Positions 1-11,518 are shown, counted from the first letter of the stretch. The stretch is DNA of 35,073 bases from Hyphomicrobiales bacterium (GCA_017305925.1 JAFKJW010000096.1:1-35073); one strand, 5' to 3'. Program-made: numbers and translations. Notes: generated by a model not told the origin, from the sequence alone.

Positions 1-714
1 CCAGAGGCCGGGGCCGTTTTCGCTGCAACGGGGGGCGAGGCCGCCGACGATATCGTCGGCGATGCCGATATCCGCGACGACCAGCTCTCCGCATTTCGTC
101 CGCCCCGGCTGGAGCAGATGGCCCGGCTTCTTGCGCACGAAGGTCACGGTCAGCACGGCGTCGAACGCATCGCCGAGCACCTGCCCGGTTTCGCCCGATA
201 CGCCGCTCGGCAGATCGACCGCCACTACGGCGAGATCGAGCGTCCGCGCCGCCACGATCGCGCGCCGTATGGACGCGCCGACCGGGCGCGCCAGCCCCGC
301 CCCGAAAAGCGCGTCGACGACGAGATCGCCGCGCTCCGGCTGGAAGGCGGCGAGAGGCTGCGGCCAGACGGAGCAGCGCCCGGCCGCTATCGCCGCGTCG
401 CTGCCCTCGCGCGGTGGGCCCTCGCCATAGGCCGCGACGGCAAGGCCCGCACGCCGCAGACACTCCGCCACGACATAGCCGTCGCCGCCATTGTTGCCCG
501 GGCCGCACAGCACATGCACGGTCCGCGCGGCGGGAAACCGCGCCAGCAGCGCGGCCGCGACCGCCTCTCCCGCATGGGTCATCAGTTCGATGCCGCTGAA
601 CGGGCCGGCCGCGATCGCACGTCCGTCCGCCACCGCCATCTCGGCCGGCGTCAGCACCGCACTCGTCCATCCTTCCGGTCCGGGCAAGTTTCGGCTCCTC
701 GGTTCCCGCCACAT
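1..714 (-). CDS. nnr: NAD(P)H-hydrate epimerase / ADP-dependent dehydratase, N-terminal part (cut by window edge)
   Basis: This frame is open from an ATG at 714 to the left edge: 238 codons with no stop. It matches the YjeF_N (NAD(P)H-hydrate epimerase) domain. Visible motifs are the glycine-rich CGPGNNGGDGYV (about residues 55-67), VDALFGAGLARPV and the family signature DLPSGVSGETG. The enzyme repairs hydrated NAD(P)H in the cytosol. Bacterial Nnr proteins usually carry a C-terminal ADP-dependent dehydratase domain, which would lie outside the window, so bifunctionality is inferred. The ATG gives an N-terminus reading MWREPRSRNLPGPEGW; an in-frame TTG 27 bases downstream is an alternative start. 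The gene is divergent from glnB and shares the 715-989 intergenic region. Confidence 0.85.
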   Translation of the reverse strand, partial: MWREPRSRNLPGPEGWTSAVLTPAEMAVADGRAIAAGPFSGIELMTHAGEAVAAALLARFPAARTVHVLCGPGNNGGDGYVVAECLRRAGLAVAAYGEGPPREGSDAAIAAGRCSVWPQPLAAFQPERGDLVVDALFGAGLARPVGASIRRAIVAARTLDLAVVAVDLPSGVSGETGQVLGDAFDAVLTVTFVRKKPGHLLQPGRTKCGELVVADIGIADDIVGGLAPRCSENGPGLW

Positions 715-808
715 GGAAACGCCGGCACATTGCGTCCGCGATTGGAGGCGATCAAGCGACCCGTCGCGGACTATCTGCGCCGACACAAGGGGAAGCGGGG
801 ACAATTAA

Positions 809-842
809 TAGGCATACTGCCTAATTGATAGGCAAATCTGCC
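809..842. promoter_or_regulatory. Tandem palindromic elements upstream of glnB (possible activator sites)
   Basis: Two similar elements lie side by side. TAGGCA (809-814), TAC, TGCCTA (818-823) form a perfect 6-bp inverted repeat. After ATTGA comes TAGGCA (829-834), AATC, TGCC (839-842). The middle halves also pair with each other (TGCCTA-ATTGA-TAGGCA). They sit about 105-140 bp upstream of the start site predicted from the sigma-54 promoter, a normal distance for an enhancer-binding activator. They do not match the usual GCAC...GTGC core of NtrC sites, so the protein that binds is unknown. The region is shared with the divergent nnr gene, which the sites could serve instead. Confidence 0.4.
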
Positions 843-919
843 GGATTGAGGCTTCGCCCTGGCATCTCGAATCACGCGCCCTGCGCAGTTTTCCGCAGTC
901 GAAACGGGTGAAAGGAAAC

Positions 920-935
920 TGGCACGCTTCATGCT
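920..935 (+). promoter_or_regulatory. Sigma-54 (RpoN) promoter of glnBA
   Basis: TGGCACG (920-926), four bases, then ATGCT (931-935). The invariant -24 GG is at 921-922 and the -12 GC at 933-934, exactly ten bases apart as sigma-54 requires. The only departure from the TGGCACG-N4-TTGCW consensus is A for T at the first base of the -12 block. Transcription should begin near 946, about 44 bases before the glnB ATG. In rhizobia glnBA is known to be driven by NtrC and sigma-54 under nitrogen limitation, which agrees. Confidence 0.8.
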
Positions 936-938
936 TGA

Positions 939-1328
<390 letters not shown>

Positions 1329-1379
1329 TCCGCACCCGGCCCCCCCATTCAAAAGCATTCAATACGATAGGAAAACACT

Positions 1380-2789
1380 ATGACGACAGCCAAAGACATC
1401 ATGAAGCAGATCAAGGACAACGACGTGAAGTTCGTTGACCTGCGCTTCACCGACCCGCGCGGCAAGCTTCACCACCTCACGATGGACGTGGTCGAGGTCG
1501 ACGAGGACATGTTCGCGGACGGCGTGATGTTCGACGGGTCCTCGATCGCCGGCTGGAAGGCGATCAACGAGTCCGACATGGTGCTGATGCCGGACACCGA
1601 GACGGTCCATATGGACCCCTTCTTCGCGCAGTCGACCATGGTGGTCCTGTGCGACATCCTCGATCCGGTCTCCGGCGAAGCCTACAACCGCGACCCGCGC
1701 GGCACGGCCAAGAAGGCGGAGGCCTATCTGAGGTCCGAGGGCATCGGCGACACGATCTATGTCGGGCCCGAGGCCGAGTTCTTCATCTTCGACGACGTCA
1801 AGTACAAGGCCGACCCCTACAACACCGGCTTCCGGCTGGACTGTTCCGAGCTTCCGACAAACGACGACACCGACTACGAGACCGGCAATCTCGGCCACCG
1901 TCCGCGCATCAAGGGCGGCTACTTCCCGGTTCCGCCGATCGATTCGGCGCAGGACATGCGCTCCGAGATGCTGACCGTGCTCGCCGAGATGGGCGTGCGC
2001 GTGGAAAAGCACCATCACGAGGTGGCGGCCGCCCAGCACGAACTCGGCATCAAGTTCGACACGCTGGTGCGCAACGCCGACAAGATGCAGCTCTACAAGT
2101 ACGTCGTGCACCAAGTCGCCAACGCCTACGGCAAGACGGCGACCTTCATGCCGAAGCCGGTCTTCGGCGACAACGGCTCGGGCATGCACGTCCACATGTC
2201 GATCTGGAAGGGCGGCAAGCCTTCCTTCGCCGGCAATGAATATGCCGGCCTGTCGGAAAGCTGCCTCTACTTCATCGGCGGCGTCATCAAGCACGCCAAG
2301 GCGGTCAATGCCTTCACCAACCCGCTCACCAACAGCTACAAGCGTCTTGTGCCGGGCTACGAGGCTCCCGTCCTGCTCGCTTATTCGGCACGCAACCGCT
2401 CGGCGTCGTGCCGTATTCCGTTCGGCTCGAACCCGAAGGCCAAGCGCGTCGAGGTCCGCTTCCCCGATCCGGGCGCGAACCCCTATCTCGGCTTCGCCGC
2501 GCTCCTGATGGCCGGCCTCGACGGCATCAAGAACAAGCTCCATCCCGGCCAGGCCATGGACAAGGATCTCTACGACCTGCCGCCGAAGGAGCTGAAGAAG
2601 ATCCCGACCGTCTGCGGCAGCTTGCGCGAGGCGCTTCAGTCGCTTGACAAGGACCGCGCCTTCCTGAAGGCGGGCAGCGTGTTCGACGACGACCAGATCG
2701 ATGCCTTCATCGAGCTGAAGATGGTCGAGGTGATGCGCTTCGAGATGACGCCGCACCCGGTCGAGTTCGACATGTATTATTCAGTGTAG
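1380..2789 (+). CDS. glnA: Type I glutamine synthetase
   Basis: 469 residues, the same length as the E. coli enzyme. It makes glutamine from glutamate, ammonia and ATP as a cytosolic dodecamer. Visible signatures are [10 protein letters not shown] near the N-terminus, the active-site stretches [10 protein letters not shown] and [10 protein letters not shown], the arginine-containing [13 protein letters not shown], and the adenylylation site DLYDLPPKE with Tyr398 counting the initiator Met (Tyr397 in E. coli numbering). That site marks a GSI-beta enzyme controlled by GlnE. A GATAGGAAAA ribosome binding site precedes the ATG. It is the second gene of glnBA and ends before a strong hairpin. Confidence 0.98.
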   Translation: MTTAKDIMKQIKDNDVKFVDLRFTDPRGKLHHLTMDVVEVDEDMFADGVMFDGSSIAGWKAINESDMVLMPDTETVHMDPFFAQSTMVVLCDILDPVSGEAYNRDPRGTAKKAEAYLRSEGIGDTIYVGPEAEFFIFDDVKYKADPYNTGFRLDCSELPTNDDTDYETGNLGHRPRIKGGYFPVPPIDSAQDMRSEMLTVLAEMGVRVEKHHHEVAAAQHELGIKFDTLVRNADKMQLYKYVVHQVANAYGKTATFMPKPVFGDNGSGMHVHMSIWKGGKPSFAGNEYAGLSESCLYFIGGVIKHAKAVNAFTNPLTNSYKRLVPGYEAPVLLAYSARNRSASCRIPFGSNPKAKRVEVRFPDPGANPYLGFAALLMAGLDGIKNKLHPGQAMDKDLYDLPPKELKKIPTVCGSLREALQSLDKDRAFLKAGSVFDDDQIDAFIELKMVEVMRFEMTPHPVEFDMYYSV

Positions 2790-2807
2790 GGATCAACGCC
2801 TGAAAAC

Positions 2808-2836
2808 CTGGAGCCCTTGCAAGGCAAGGGCTCCAG
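2808..2836 (+). terminator. Strong hairpin after glnA
   Basis: A perfect 12-bp inverted repeat (CTGGAGCCCTTG / CAAGGGCTCCAG) with a 5-base loop (CAAGG) begins 18 bases after the glnA stop. It is very likely the 3' end of the glnBA transcript. No T-tract follows, so it may act as a 3' stabilising stem or a Rho-associated end rather than a classic intrinsic terminator. Confidence 0.65.
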
Positions 2837-2881
2837 CACTACCGCCCGACACCGCGATCCGCCGGATGAAAAGCCGGCGCG

Positions 2882-3208
2882 TCACACGTTCGGTTCAGGG
2901 TCCTGGGTGTTGTCTCGGCCTGATTGCATGAGAATGCGCGCCGTGGAGGCCTGCCGCCTGAAGATCGCCGCGCTCTGGTAATCGGCGTCGTTGTACCAGG
3001 CCAGCGCCTTTTCCCGGTCCGGGAACTCCAGAAGCACCATGCGCTCGGCGAACGCCGGGCCGCCCTCGACCGTCTCCACCGGATCGCCGCGGGTGAGAAA
3101 CTTGCCGCCGTAGCGCGCCAGCGTGGCGGGCGTCAGCGCGGTATATTTGCGATAGGTCTCAGGATCGTGGATCGTCATGGTGCACACGAGATAGGCGGCC
3201 AAGTTCAA
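2882..3208 (-). CDS. DUF1330 family protein
   Basis: A 108-residue cytosolic protein with the features of DUF1330: an N-terminal beta strand followed by DPETYRKYTAL, then YGGKFLTRGD, then RMVLLEFPDREKALAWYND and a final helix region. The family has a ferredoxin-like dimeric alpha/beta-barrel fold and no well-established biochemical role. It lies 64 bases downstream of the 3' end of the disrupted MocR-type regulator gene on the same strand, so the two could once have been cotranscribed. Function not assigned. Confidence 0.85.
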   Translation of the reverse strand: MNLAAYLVCTMTIHDPETYRKYTALTPATLARYGGKFLTRGDPVETVEGGPAFAERMVLLEFPDREKALAWYNDADYQSAAIFRRQASTARILMQSGRDNTQDPEPNV

Positions 3209-3272
3209 TTCTCCATCTTCCCCGAGACCCGGGAGACAATATCTTCAAAACCTTGGTGAATGTCAGCATTTA

Positions 3273-4725
3273 TCACGAACGCCTCGTGTCGCCGCATCCG
3301 GCGTGCCTGGAGGTGCCGACGCCTTGGCTTTTGATCGCCTTTTCCAGCACTCTGAATATCCGTTCGTCCCCGCATTGAGCGACGTTGAAACGCAGGAAAT
3401 CGTTCGCCGACTGGCCGAGGCTGAACGCGTTTCCGGGCGCGAGCACGATTCCTTCCGCCAGCGCATGCCGGGCGATGTCGGCCGCATCGATGCCCTCGGG
3501 CAGGCGGCACCAGAGGAACATGCCCGCCGACGGCTGGAGCCACGGCGTGATGCCGACCGCCGCCAGGCGCGGGATCGTTTCGCTCATGGCGCGCGACAGC
3601 CGCGCCCGCAGCGCTTCGGTGTGCTTGCGGTAGCTGCCGTCCCTCAGCGTGGTGAGCACCAGTTCCGCCGATAGTCGGCCGCCGCCGAACGAGGTCGCGA
3701 TCTTGAGATCGGCAAGGCCGTCGATCCAGTCGCGCGGGGCGGCGATGAAACCGCAGCGCACGGAGGCCGAAAGCGTTTTTGAGAAGCTGCCTGTGTGGAC
3801 GACGCGGTTGAGCCCGTCGAACGCCGCCAAGCGCGGCGCGGGAACGGTCTCGAAATCGGCGAAAATGTCGTCCTCGATGATCGTCAGGTCCGCTTGTTCG
3901 GCCAGCTTCAGCAGCCGGTGCGCGACGACGGGCGAAAGGATCGCGCCGGTCGGATTGTGAAGCGCGGAATTCGTGATGTAGAGGCGTGGGCGATGCGCGT
4001 TCAGCGCCTCTGCGAACTGCCCGATATCCGGCCCGGACGGCGTGTAGGGAACGCCGACGATGTTGGCCCTGTGCGCGCAGCAGAGCATGGAAATTGAAAT
4101 AGCAGGGATCGTCGATCAAGACCGTGTCGCCGGGTTCGAGCAGGAACCGGCAGAGGAGATCGACGGCCTGCGTGCCCGATTCCGTCAGCACGATCTGGTC
4201 GGGCGACGCCTCGATCCCATGGTCGCCCATGCGCCTGGCCAGAAGCTGGCGAAGCGGCGCCAAGCCGAGCGGCGTGGCGTAATCGGCGAGCACCTGGTCG
4301 TCGGCCCGCGCCAAGCTCCGCAGCGCCCGGCGCAATCCCGTCCCCGGCATCCACGAACTCGGCAGCCAGCCGCAGCCGGGCTTCAGCATCTCGGTTCCAG
4401 CGTCCAGCGACTGGCGCGATACCCAGAGCGGATCGACCGCGCGATCGAGCTTCGGGCCGATCTCCGACAAGGAGAGCGGCGCAAGGGGGCTGCAGACGTA
4501 GAAGCCGGAGCCCGGACGCGCCCGGATCACGCCGTCCGCCGCCAGGCGCTCATAGGCTTCGACAATGGTGGAGGTGGAGACCCGCATCGTCCTGGCGAAG
4601 GAGCGGATGGACGGCAGCTTCGCTCCCGGCGTGAGGTTGCGAGCGGCAATCCGCTCGCGGATCGTCGCCATGGCGCTGCCGATCAGCGTTTTATCCTTCT
4701 CCTCGACGCCGGTTCGTCTGTCCAT
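3273..4725 (-). pseudogene. MocR-type (GntR/aminotransferase) regulator, frameshifted
   Basis: Read from 4725 down, the first part encodes a GntR winged helix (LPSIRSFARTMRVSTST, then RARPGSGFYV) and the start of a fold-type I aminotransferase domain as far as FNFHALLRA. The rest (VPYTPSGPD, NPTGAI, the PLP-lysine motif GSFSKTL, to a stop at 3273) is in another frame. The break falls at about 4070-4082 within a GCGCGC run. Restoring two bases, or removing one, rejoins LLRA to HRANIVGV with nothing missing. Restored length is about 485 residues, normal for MocR regulators. It is a recent inactivation or a base-calling error. It is divergent from an EamA transporter, a common MocR arrangement. 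ATGs at 4746 and 4779 are alternative starts. Confidence 0.85.
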
Positions 4726-4747
4726 CCGTATTGCCACAAATCCCATA

Positions 4748-4775
4748 ACAGTATTGTCGAACTGTATTGTACTGT
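4748..4775. promoter_or_regulatory. Direct-repeat operator between MocR gene and EamA transporter
   Basis: Two copies of ACWGTATTGT (4748-4757 and 4761-4770) repeat every 13 bases. The outer ends form an inverted repeat, ACAGTA (4748-4753) and TACTGT (4770-4775). Members of the MocR family bind direct repeats near their own divergent promoter, so this is the obvious site for the neighbouring regulator. The segment is AT-rich compared with its surroundings, which also suits a promoter. Confidence 0.55.
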
Positions 4776-4828
4776 CCATGGCAACGCCAGCCGCCGCCCT
4801 TGATAAGGACGAAAAGGCGGAGCGTGCG

Positions 4829-5692
4829 GTGGACAAGACGGCGAGCGGTTGGATCAACGGGTTTCTGGGGGTGCTCGTCTTCAGCGGGTCGCTGCCGGCG
4901 ACGCGCGTCGCCGTGATGGAACTCGATCCTGTCTTCCTCACAGTGGCGCGGGCAGCCATAGCGGGGCTGCTTGCGGCCGGGCTGCTGTCGATATTCAGGG
5001 AAAAGCGGCCGGCGCGCAGCGATCTGGTTTCGCTCTCGATCGTCGCGCTGGGCGTCGTGGTGGGCTTTCCCCTGCTGACCGCGCTGGCGCTGAAATACGT
5101 CACCTCGGCGCATTCGATCGTCTTCATCGGCCTCCTGCCGCTGGCGACCGCGATCTTCGGCGTTCTGCGCGGCGGTGAGCGACCCCGACCGGCCTTCTGG
5201 CTTTTCTCGTGCCTCGGCAGCGCGCTCGTCGCCGGCTTCGCGCTGTCTCAAGGCGTCACCGTCTCGCCCGTCGGCGACCTGCTCATGCTGGGCGCCATCG
5301 TCGTCTGCGGCCTCGGCTATGCGGAAGGCGCGAAACTGTCGCGCCGGCTCGGCGGCTGGCAGGTGATCTCCTGGGCTCTTGTCCTGTCGCTGCCCGTCAT
5401 GCTGCCGCTGACGGTCGCCACCATGCCACCCTCGCCTGCGGCGATCGGCGGCGCGGCCTGGACCGCGCTCGCCTACGTGTCGCTGTTCAGCATGCTGATC
5501 GGCTTCGTGTTCTGGTATCGCGGGCTGGCGCAGGGCGGCATCGCCGCCGTCGGACAGCTGCAATTGCTCCAGCCCTTCTTCGGTCTTGCGCTTGCCGCGG
5601 GCCTGTTGCGCGAAGAGGTGAGCCCGCTGATGCTCGTCGTGACCGTTGCGGTCGTGCTGTGCGTGGCGGGGGCGCGAAAATTCGCCAAATAG
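4829..5692 (+). CDS. EamA/DMT family membrane transporter
   Basis: An inner-membrane protein of about 287 residues with roughly ten hydrophobic segments and the duplicated EamA layout. The first half contains LDPVFLTVARAAIAGLL and TSAHSIVFIGLLPLATAIFG; the second half contains FVFWYRGLAQGGIAAVGQ and QLLQPFFGLALA, both typical of drug/metabolite transporters. The substrate cannot be told from sequence. GTG 4829 is chosen because GGCGGAG lies six bases upstream. An in-frame ATG at 4778 has no ribosome binding site and directly abuts the putative operator, so it would need leaderless translation. Divergence from the MocR-type gene suggests that regulator controlled it. If the regulator is truly broken, expression may be altered. 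Confidence 0.88.
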   Translation: MDKTASGWINGFLGVLVFSGSLPATRVAVMELDPVFLTVARAAIAGLLAAGLLSIFREKRPARSDLVSLSIVALGVVVGFPLLTALALKYVTSAHSIVFIGLLPLATAIFGVLRGGERPRPAFWLFSCLGSALVAGFALSQGVTVSPVGDLLMLGAIVVCGLGYAEGAKLSRRLGGWQVISWALVLSLPVMLPLTVATMPPSPAAIGGAAWTALAYVSLFSMLIGFVFWYRGLAQGGIAAVGQLQLLQPFFGLALAAGLLREEVSPLMLVVTVAVVLCVAGARKFAK

Positions 5693-5725
5693 ACAGGATG
5701 CCGGCGAAACGGCGGGCGAGCGGCT

Positions 5726-6928
5726 CTAACCCAGCAGCCTTCCGTCCCGCGCGATCACCTTGCCGGCCCGATAGACGGTACGGCCCCGCGGCATGGCGAC
5801 GACCGCCTCCGGCACATGCGCCGCCGCGAAGGTAACGAAATCGGCCCTTGCGCCCGGCACGATGCCGTAGGTCTCCAGGCCGAGCGCCCGCGCCCCGCCT
5901 TCCGTCACCACGTCGAAGGCCGCTTCCAGTTCCCGGTCCTCGTAGAAACCGGAGCGGTAGCCGATGATGTTGGCGCGGGAGAGCATGTCGCCGTCGCCAT
6001 AGGGCCACCAGGAATCGCGGATGTTGTCCGACCCGCCGAAGACGGTGACGCCCGCCCGGCGCAGCGCCGCGACCGGCGGAAAGGCGTGATCGCCAGGCGC
6101 GTTGGTCATGATGGCGACGCCGCTGGCGGCGATCGTCTCGGCAACCCGCGACAGCGCGTCCGCGGAGACGTCCCCGAGGCCGTAGGCATGGCTCACGGCG
6201 ACGCGCCCTTGCAGGCCGAGCGCGCGGGTCCGCGCGCAGATCTGCTCGATCTCGAACACGCCGAGCGTGCCGCCGTCGTGCAGGTGGATGTCGACGCCTG
6301 CGCTCCTTCTCTCGGCAATGCCGAAGACGGCATCCAGATGCCTTTCCACGTCGCGGTCGAAGCTTGCCGGATCGAGCCCGCCGACGATCCCGCATCCGAG
6401 CCGCATCGCTTCGTCCATCAGTTCGGCGGTGCCCGGTGACGACAGGATGCCGCTCTGCGGAAAGGCGACGAGCTCTATGTCGATCAGGTCGCGGTATTCC
6501 TCGCGCACGGCGAGGATGGTCTCGACATGCCTCAGCCCGACATCGGCGCTCACCATGACGTGGCTGCGCATCGTCAGGCTGCCGTTGCCGATGCAGAGGT
6601 CGAGCTGGCTGCGGGCGCGCACGTCCATGGGGGCAGCTGCCGCGAGATTCTGCGCCTGGAAGGCGACGCGCTCGCGCACGTCGAAGCCGCTGGTGCAAGG
6701 CTTGTGCGGCCGCCAGGCGTCTCCGTAGAAGCTGGTGTCGAGGTGGATATGTCCTTCCACGAAGGCCGGGACGAGCAGCAAACCTTGCAGGTCTATGATC
6801 TCTGCGTCCGGATGCCTGCCCTGCCCCGCCGGATCGACGCCGATGATGGTGCCGTTCGTCACCGCGACATCGGCCTTGCGGCCGTCGGCAAGGCGTGCGT
6901 TGGCGAAGATGGTATCGGGCGCAGCCAT
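5726..6928 (-). CDS. Amidohydrolase, cytosine deaminase-like
   Basis: A 400-residue cytosolic metal-dependent hydrolase. The metal-binding GHIHLDTSF (about residues 57-66) ends strand 1 of the barrel. Later metal or catalytic positions are IHLHDGG, SHAYGLG and GSDNIRDSWWPYGDGDM. An N- and C-terminal beta-sandwich (TIFANARLADGRKADV; RTVYRAGKVIARDGRL) flanks the barrel. The closest architecture is the CodA/TRZ-ATZ subgroup, which deaminates cytosine or related rings, but the substrate is not certain. The ATG at 6928 has GAGGATC upstream. The gene faces away from purQ (146 bases between starts) and converges with the EamA gene. Confidence 0.85.
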   Translation of the reverse strand: MAAPDTIFANARLADGRKADVAVTNGTIIGVDPAGQGRHPDAEIIDLQGLLLVPAFVEGHIHLDTSFYGDAWRPHKPCTSGFDVRERVAFQAQNLAAAAPMDVRARSQLDLCIGNGSLTMRSHVMVSADVGLRHVETILAVREEYRDLIDIELVAFPQSGILSSPGTAELMDEAMRLGCGIVGGLDPASFDRDVERHLDAVFGIAERRSAGVDIHLHDGGTLGVFEIEQICARTRALGLQGRVAVSHAYGLGDVSADALSRVAETIAASGVAIMTNAPGDHAFPPVAALRRAGVTVFGGSDNIRDSWWPYGDGDMLSRANIIGYRSGFYEDRELEAAFDVVTEGGARALGLETYGIVPGARADFVTFAAAHVPEAVVAMPRGRTVYRAGKVIARDGRLLG

Positions 6929-7074
6929 ATGATCCTCACGCGTGTCGCATCCTTCAGTAGACGAGCTTCGGCAGGACGCAAAGGGGCAGCGCAAAGCGCG
7001 GCAGCGCGCGAGCCTTGACCGCGGTGCCACGGCCCGATACGCACCTTGCGAGACTCGCATCAGGTGCCGGTTCC

Positions 7075-7743
7075 ATGAAATCAGCCGTCGTCCTTCTTCC
7101 CGGCCTCAACCGCGACCGCGACATGATCGCGGCGCTGACCAGGATCGGCGGCACGCCTCCGGTAACCGTCTGGGAGAGCGACGGCGACATCCCGGACGTC
7201 GACCTGATCGTGATTCCCGGCGGCTTTTCCTATGGCGACTATCTGCGCTGCGGCGCGATCGCGGCCCGCATGCCCGTCATGCGCGCGGTCGCCGAGAAAG
7301 CGAGGAAGGGCGTGCTGGTGATGGGCGTCTGCAACGGCTTCCAGATTCTGCTGGAGGCCGGCTTGCTGCCGGGGGCCCTGATGCGCAACGCCTCGCTGCG
7401 TTTCGTCTGCCGCGAAGTGAAGCTGGAGGTCGCCAACGCCAACACCGCCTTTACGCGCAACTACAGGCCCGGCCAGATCATCCGCTGCCCGGTCGCCCAT
7501 CATGACGGAAATTTCTTCGCCGATCCGGAAACGCTGAAGCGGCTGGAAGGCGAAGGCCAGGTGGTGTTCCGCTACGCGGAAGGAACGAACCCCAACGGCT
7601 CGATGAACGACATCGCCGGCATCGTCAACGAAAGCGGGAACGTGCTGGGGCTGATGCCTCACCCGGAAAACCTGATTGAGGCCGCGCATGGCGGCGACGA
7701 CGGCCGTGCCCTGTTCGAAGCCGTCCTTGGGATTGCGGCATGA
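7075..7743 (+). CDS. purQ: Phosphoribosylformylglycinamidine synthase subunit PurQ (glutaminase)
   Basis: A 222-residue class I glutamine amidotransferase. It releases ammonia from glutamine and passes it to PurL for step four of purine synthesis (FGAR to FGAM). Visible are [14 protein letters not shown], the nucleophile Cys in [10 protein letters not shown] and the His-Glu pair in [14 protein letters not shown]. Length is normal for stand-alone PurQ. The ATG at 7075 has AGGTG upstream. purS usually precedes purQ in this group, but here the upstream neighbour is a divergent amidohydrolase and no purS is in the window. purL lies 1.3 kb downstream. The ATGA overlap with the next gene implies cotranscription. 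Confidence 0.97.
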   Translation: MKSAVVLLPGLNRDRDMIAALTRIGGTPPVTVWESDGDIPDVDLIVIPGGFSYGDYLRCGAIAARMPVMRAVAEKARKGVLVMGVCNGFQILLEAGLLPGALMRNASLRFVCREVKLEVANANTAFTRNYRPGQIIRCPVAHHDGNFFADPETLKRLEGEGQVVFRYAEGTNPNGSMNDIAGIVNESGNVLGLMPHPENLIEAAHGGDDGRALFEAVLGIAA

Positions 7744-8168
7744 GGCGGCGTGTCCGAAGCATGGCGTGGGCCAGCGCCGTCACCCTGCTCGCCGTCGCGG
7801 CGCTGGCGGGATGCCAATCCCAGCCGAAGTCTTCCGGCGGCGGCGGCGGATCGGGCAAGAGCGCGTCGCTGCGCGTCATGGAGCAGGTATCCATCGCCGC
7901 CTACAAATGCTGGTTCGACAGCAAGGACAAGGCGTTCCGCCCCTACCGATTCGCCAACGAGCTGAACTCGATGAGCGGCCAGCCGCGATTCCTGCTGGTG
8001 CCGGCGAAGAATTTCGGCGGCCTGCCGGCGCTCGTCGTACAGGCACGCGGCGCCTCCAGCCAGGTGGAGGTGTTCGGCCCGCTGCTGGCGGAGCCGCTCG
8101 GCGCGCGTATCACCGCCGATCTGAAGCGCTGGCAGACCGGCAACCAGAGCTGCGGCAGCGCCGCCTGA
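7740..8168 (+). CDS. Putative lipoprotein overlapping the end of purQ
   Basis: A 142-residue protein whose ATG overlaps the purQ stop by four bases (ATGA), so translation is probably coupled. It has a charged N-terminus, a hydrophobic stretch and the lipobox LAGC, with the lipidated Cys at residue 25, followed by a Ser/Gly-rich linker. The mature part contains [19 protein letters not shown] and ends [11 protein letters not shown]. It should be a membrane-anchored periplasmic lipoprotein. I do not recognise a named family and assign no function. Its link to purine synthesis is positional only. Confidence 0.8.
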   Translation: MRRRVRSMAWASAVTLLAVAALAGCQSQPKSSGGGGGSGKSASLRVMEQVSIAAYKCWFDSKDKAFRPYRFANELNSMSGQPRFLLVPAKNFGGLPALVVQARGASSQVEVFGPLLAEPLGARITADLKRWQTGNQSCGSAA

Positions 8169-8204
8169 GCTCGGATCGAGAAGAAAATATGTGCCGGAGG
8201 GCCG

Positions 8205-8855
8205 CTATTTGCGGTGGCCGCCGGCAAAGGCGGCGGTCAGGCCGAGCCCGATGAAGAGGATGCCGCTGACGTAGCGCTCCACCGCCAGATAGGTGCGGCT
8301 GCGTTTCAGCCAGCCGCCGGCGGCACTTGCCGCCAGCGCGTAGCAACCATCGCTCACCAGCCCGAGCAGGATGAACAACAGGCCGAGGACCAGGACCTGC
8401 GAGGCCACGTGGCCCTTTGCCGGATCGACGAACTGCGGCAGGAAGGCGAGGAAGAACAGCGCCGTCTTCGGGTTGAGCAGGTTGACGACGAAGCCGTCGC
8501 GGAACAGCCGGCGATAGGCGTGCCGCCCGGCGGCCGCATCCAAGGCCGGGGCGGATGCCGGCCCGAAAAGCTTCCGGAGGCCGATCCAGATCAGATAGGC
8601 GGCGCCGGCGTATTTCACGATGCCGAAGGCGAGCGCCGAGGAGGCGAGCAGTGCCGACAGGCCGAGCACCGCGGCCAGCACATGGATCAGCGTCGCCGCA
8701 TGGACGCCAAGATCCGACACGAGCCCCGCCAGCCTTCCCTGCTCGACCGAGCGCGCCACGATGTAGAGCACCGCAGGTCCCGGCGTGACCAGCAGCGCAA
8801 GGGCTGCGGCCGCGAAGAGCGCTATGGCGCCCGCGTCGGGCGTGACGATCTGCAT
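8205..8855 (-). CDS. LysE family translocator
   Basis: A 216-residue inner-membrane protein with about six hydrophobic segments. The family signature [14 protein letters not shown] follows the first segment, and [25 protein letters not shown] carries the conserved NPK in the middle (shown here in overlapping parts: [13 protein letters not shown] and [15 protein letters not shown]). The family exports amino acids such as lysine or threonine or homoserine lactones; the substrate here is unknown. The ATG at 8855 has GGAGAC eight bases upstream; an in-frame ATG further upstream gives a longer, less family-like N-terminus. It converges with the purQ-lipoprotein pair (36 bases between stops) and is divergent from purL. 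Confidence 0.88.
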   Translation of the reverse strand: MQIVTPDAGAIALFAAAALALLVTPGPAVLYIVARSVEQGRLAGLVSDLGVHAATLIHVLAAVLGLSALLASSALAFGIVKYAGAAYLIWIGLRKLFGPASAPALDAAAGRHAYRRLFRDGFVVNLLNPKTALFFLAFLPQFVDPAKGHVASQVLVLGLLFILLGLVSDGCYALAASAAGGWLKRSRTYLAVERYVSGILFIGLGLTAAFAGGHRK

Positions 8856-9039
8856 GACGGGTCTCCGAGCGGTCGGGATGTCCAGCATGAGGCGGGAACA
8901 CACGACCATGGTAGGGACCGGCAAAAGGTCGCACAAGGGGGCTGGCGGCCTCCACGATTTTTCACCGCCGCCCTGTGTATCCCGCCGGTCCCATGCGCTA
9001 TGGAGCCGGGATTGGCGAAACCGGACAGCGCTGCCGACG

Positions 9040-11265
<2,226 letters not shown>

Positions 11266-11281
11266 CCGGAGGCTTTTGCCC

Positions 11282-11515
11282 ATGGCGATGGACGCTCACG
11301 ACATCGAAAGACTGATCCGGGAAGGCATCCCGGACGCCAAGGTGACGATCCGCGACCTCGCCGGCGACGGCGAGCACTATGCCGCCGAGGTCGTCGCCGA
11401 AAGCTTCCGCGGCAAGAGCCGCGTCCAGCAGCACCAGATGGTCTACGACGCGCTGAAGGGCAATGTGGGCGGCGTGCTGCACGCGCTCGCGGTCCAGACC
11501 AGCGTGCCGGACTGA
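11282..11515 (+). CDS. BolA family protein (IbaG/YrbA type)
   Basis: A 77-residue protein with the short class II KH-like BolA fold. The sequence ESFRGKSRVQQHQMVYDAL matches the family helix motif with its conserved His. BolA proteins pair with CGFS monothiol glutaredoxins through a shared [2Fe-2S] cluster and act in Fe-S or iron handling. grxD lies 1.6 kb downstream. The ATG at 11282 is preceded by GGAGG with nine bases of spacing; TTG 11276 and ATG 11288 are alternatives. It is 16 bases after purL, so cotranscription is likely. Confidence 0.92.
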   Translation: MAMDAHDIERLIREGIPDAKVTIRDLAGDGEHYAAEVVAESFRGKSRVQQHQMVYDALKGNVGGVLHALAVQTSVPD

Positions 11516-11518
11516 GCG

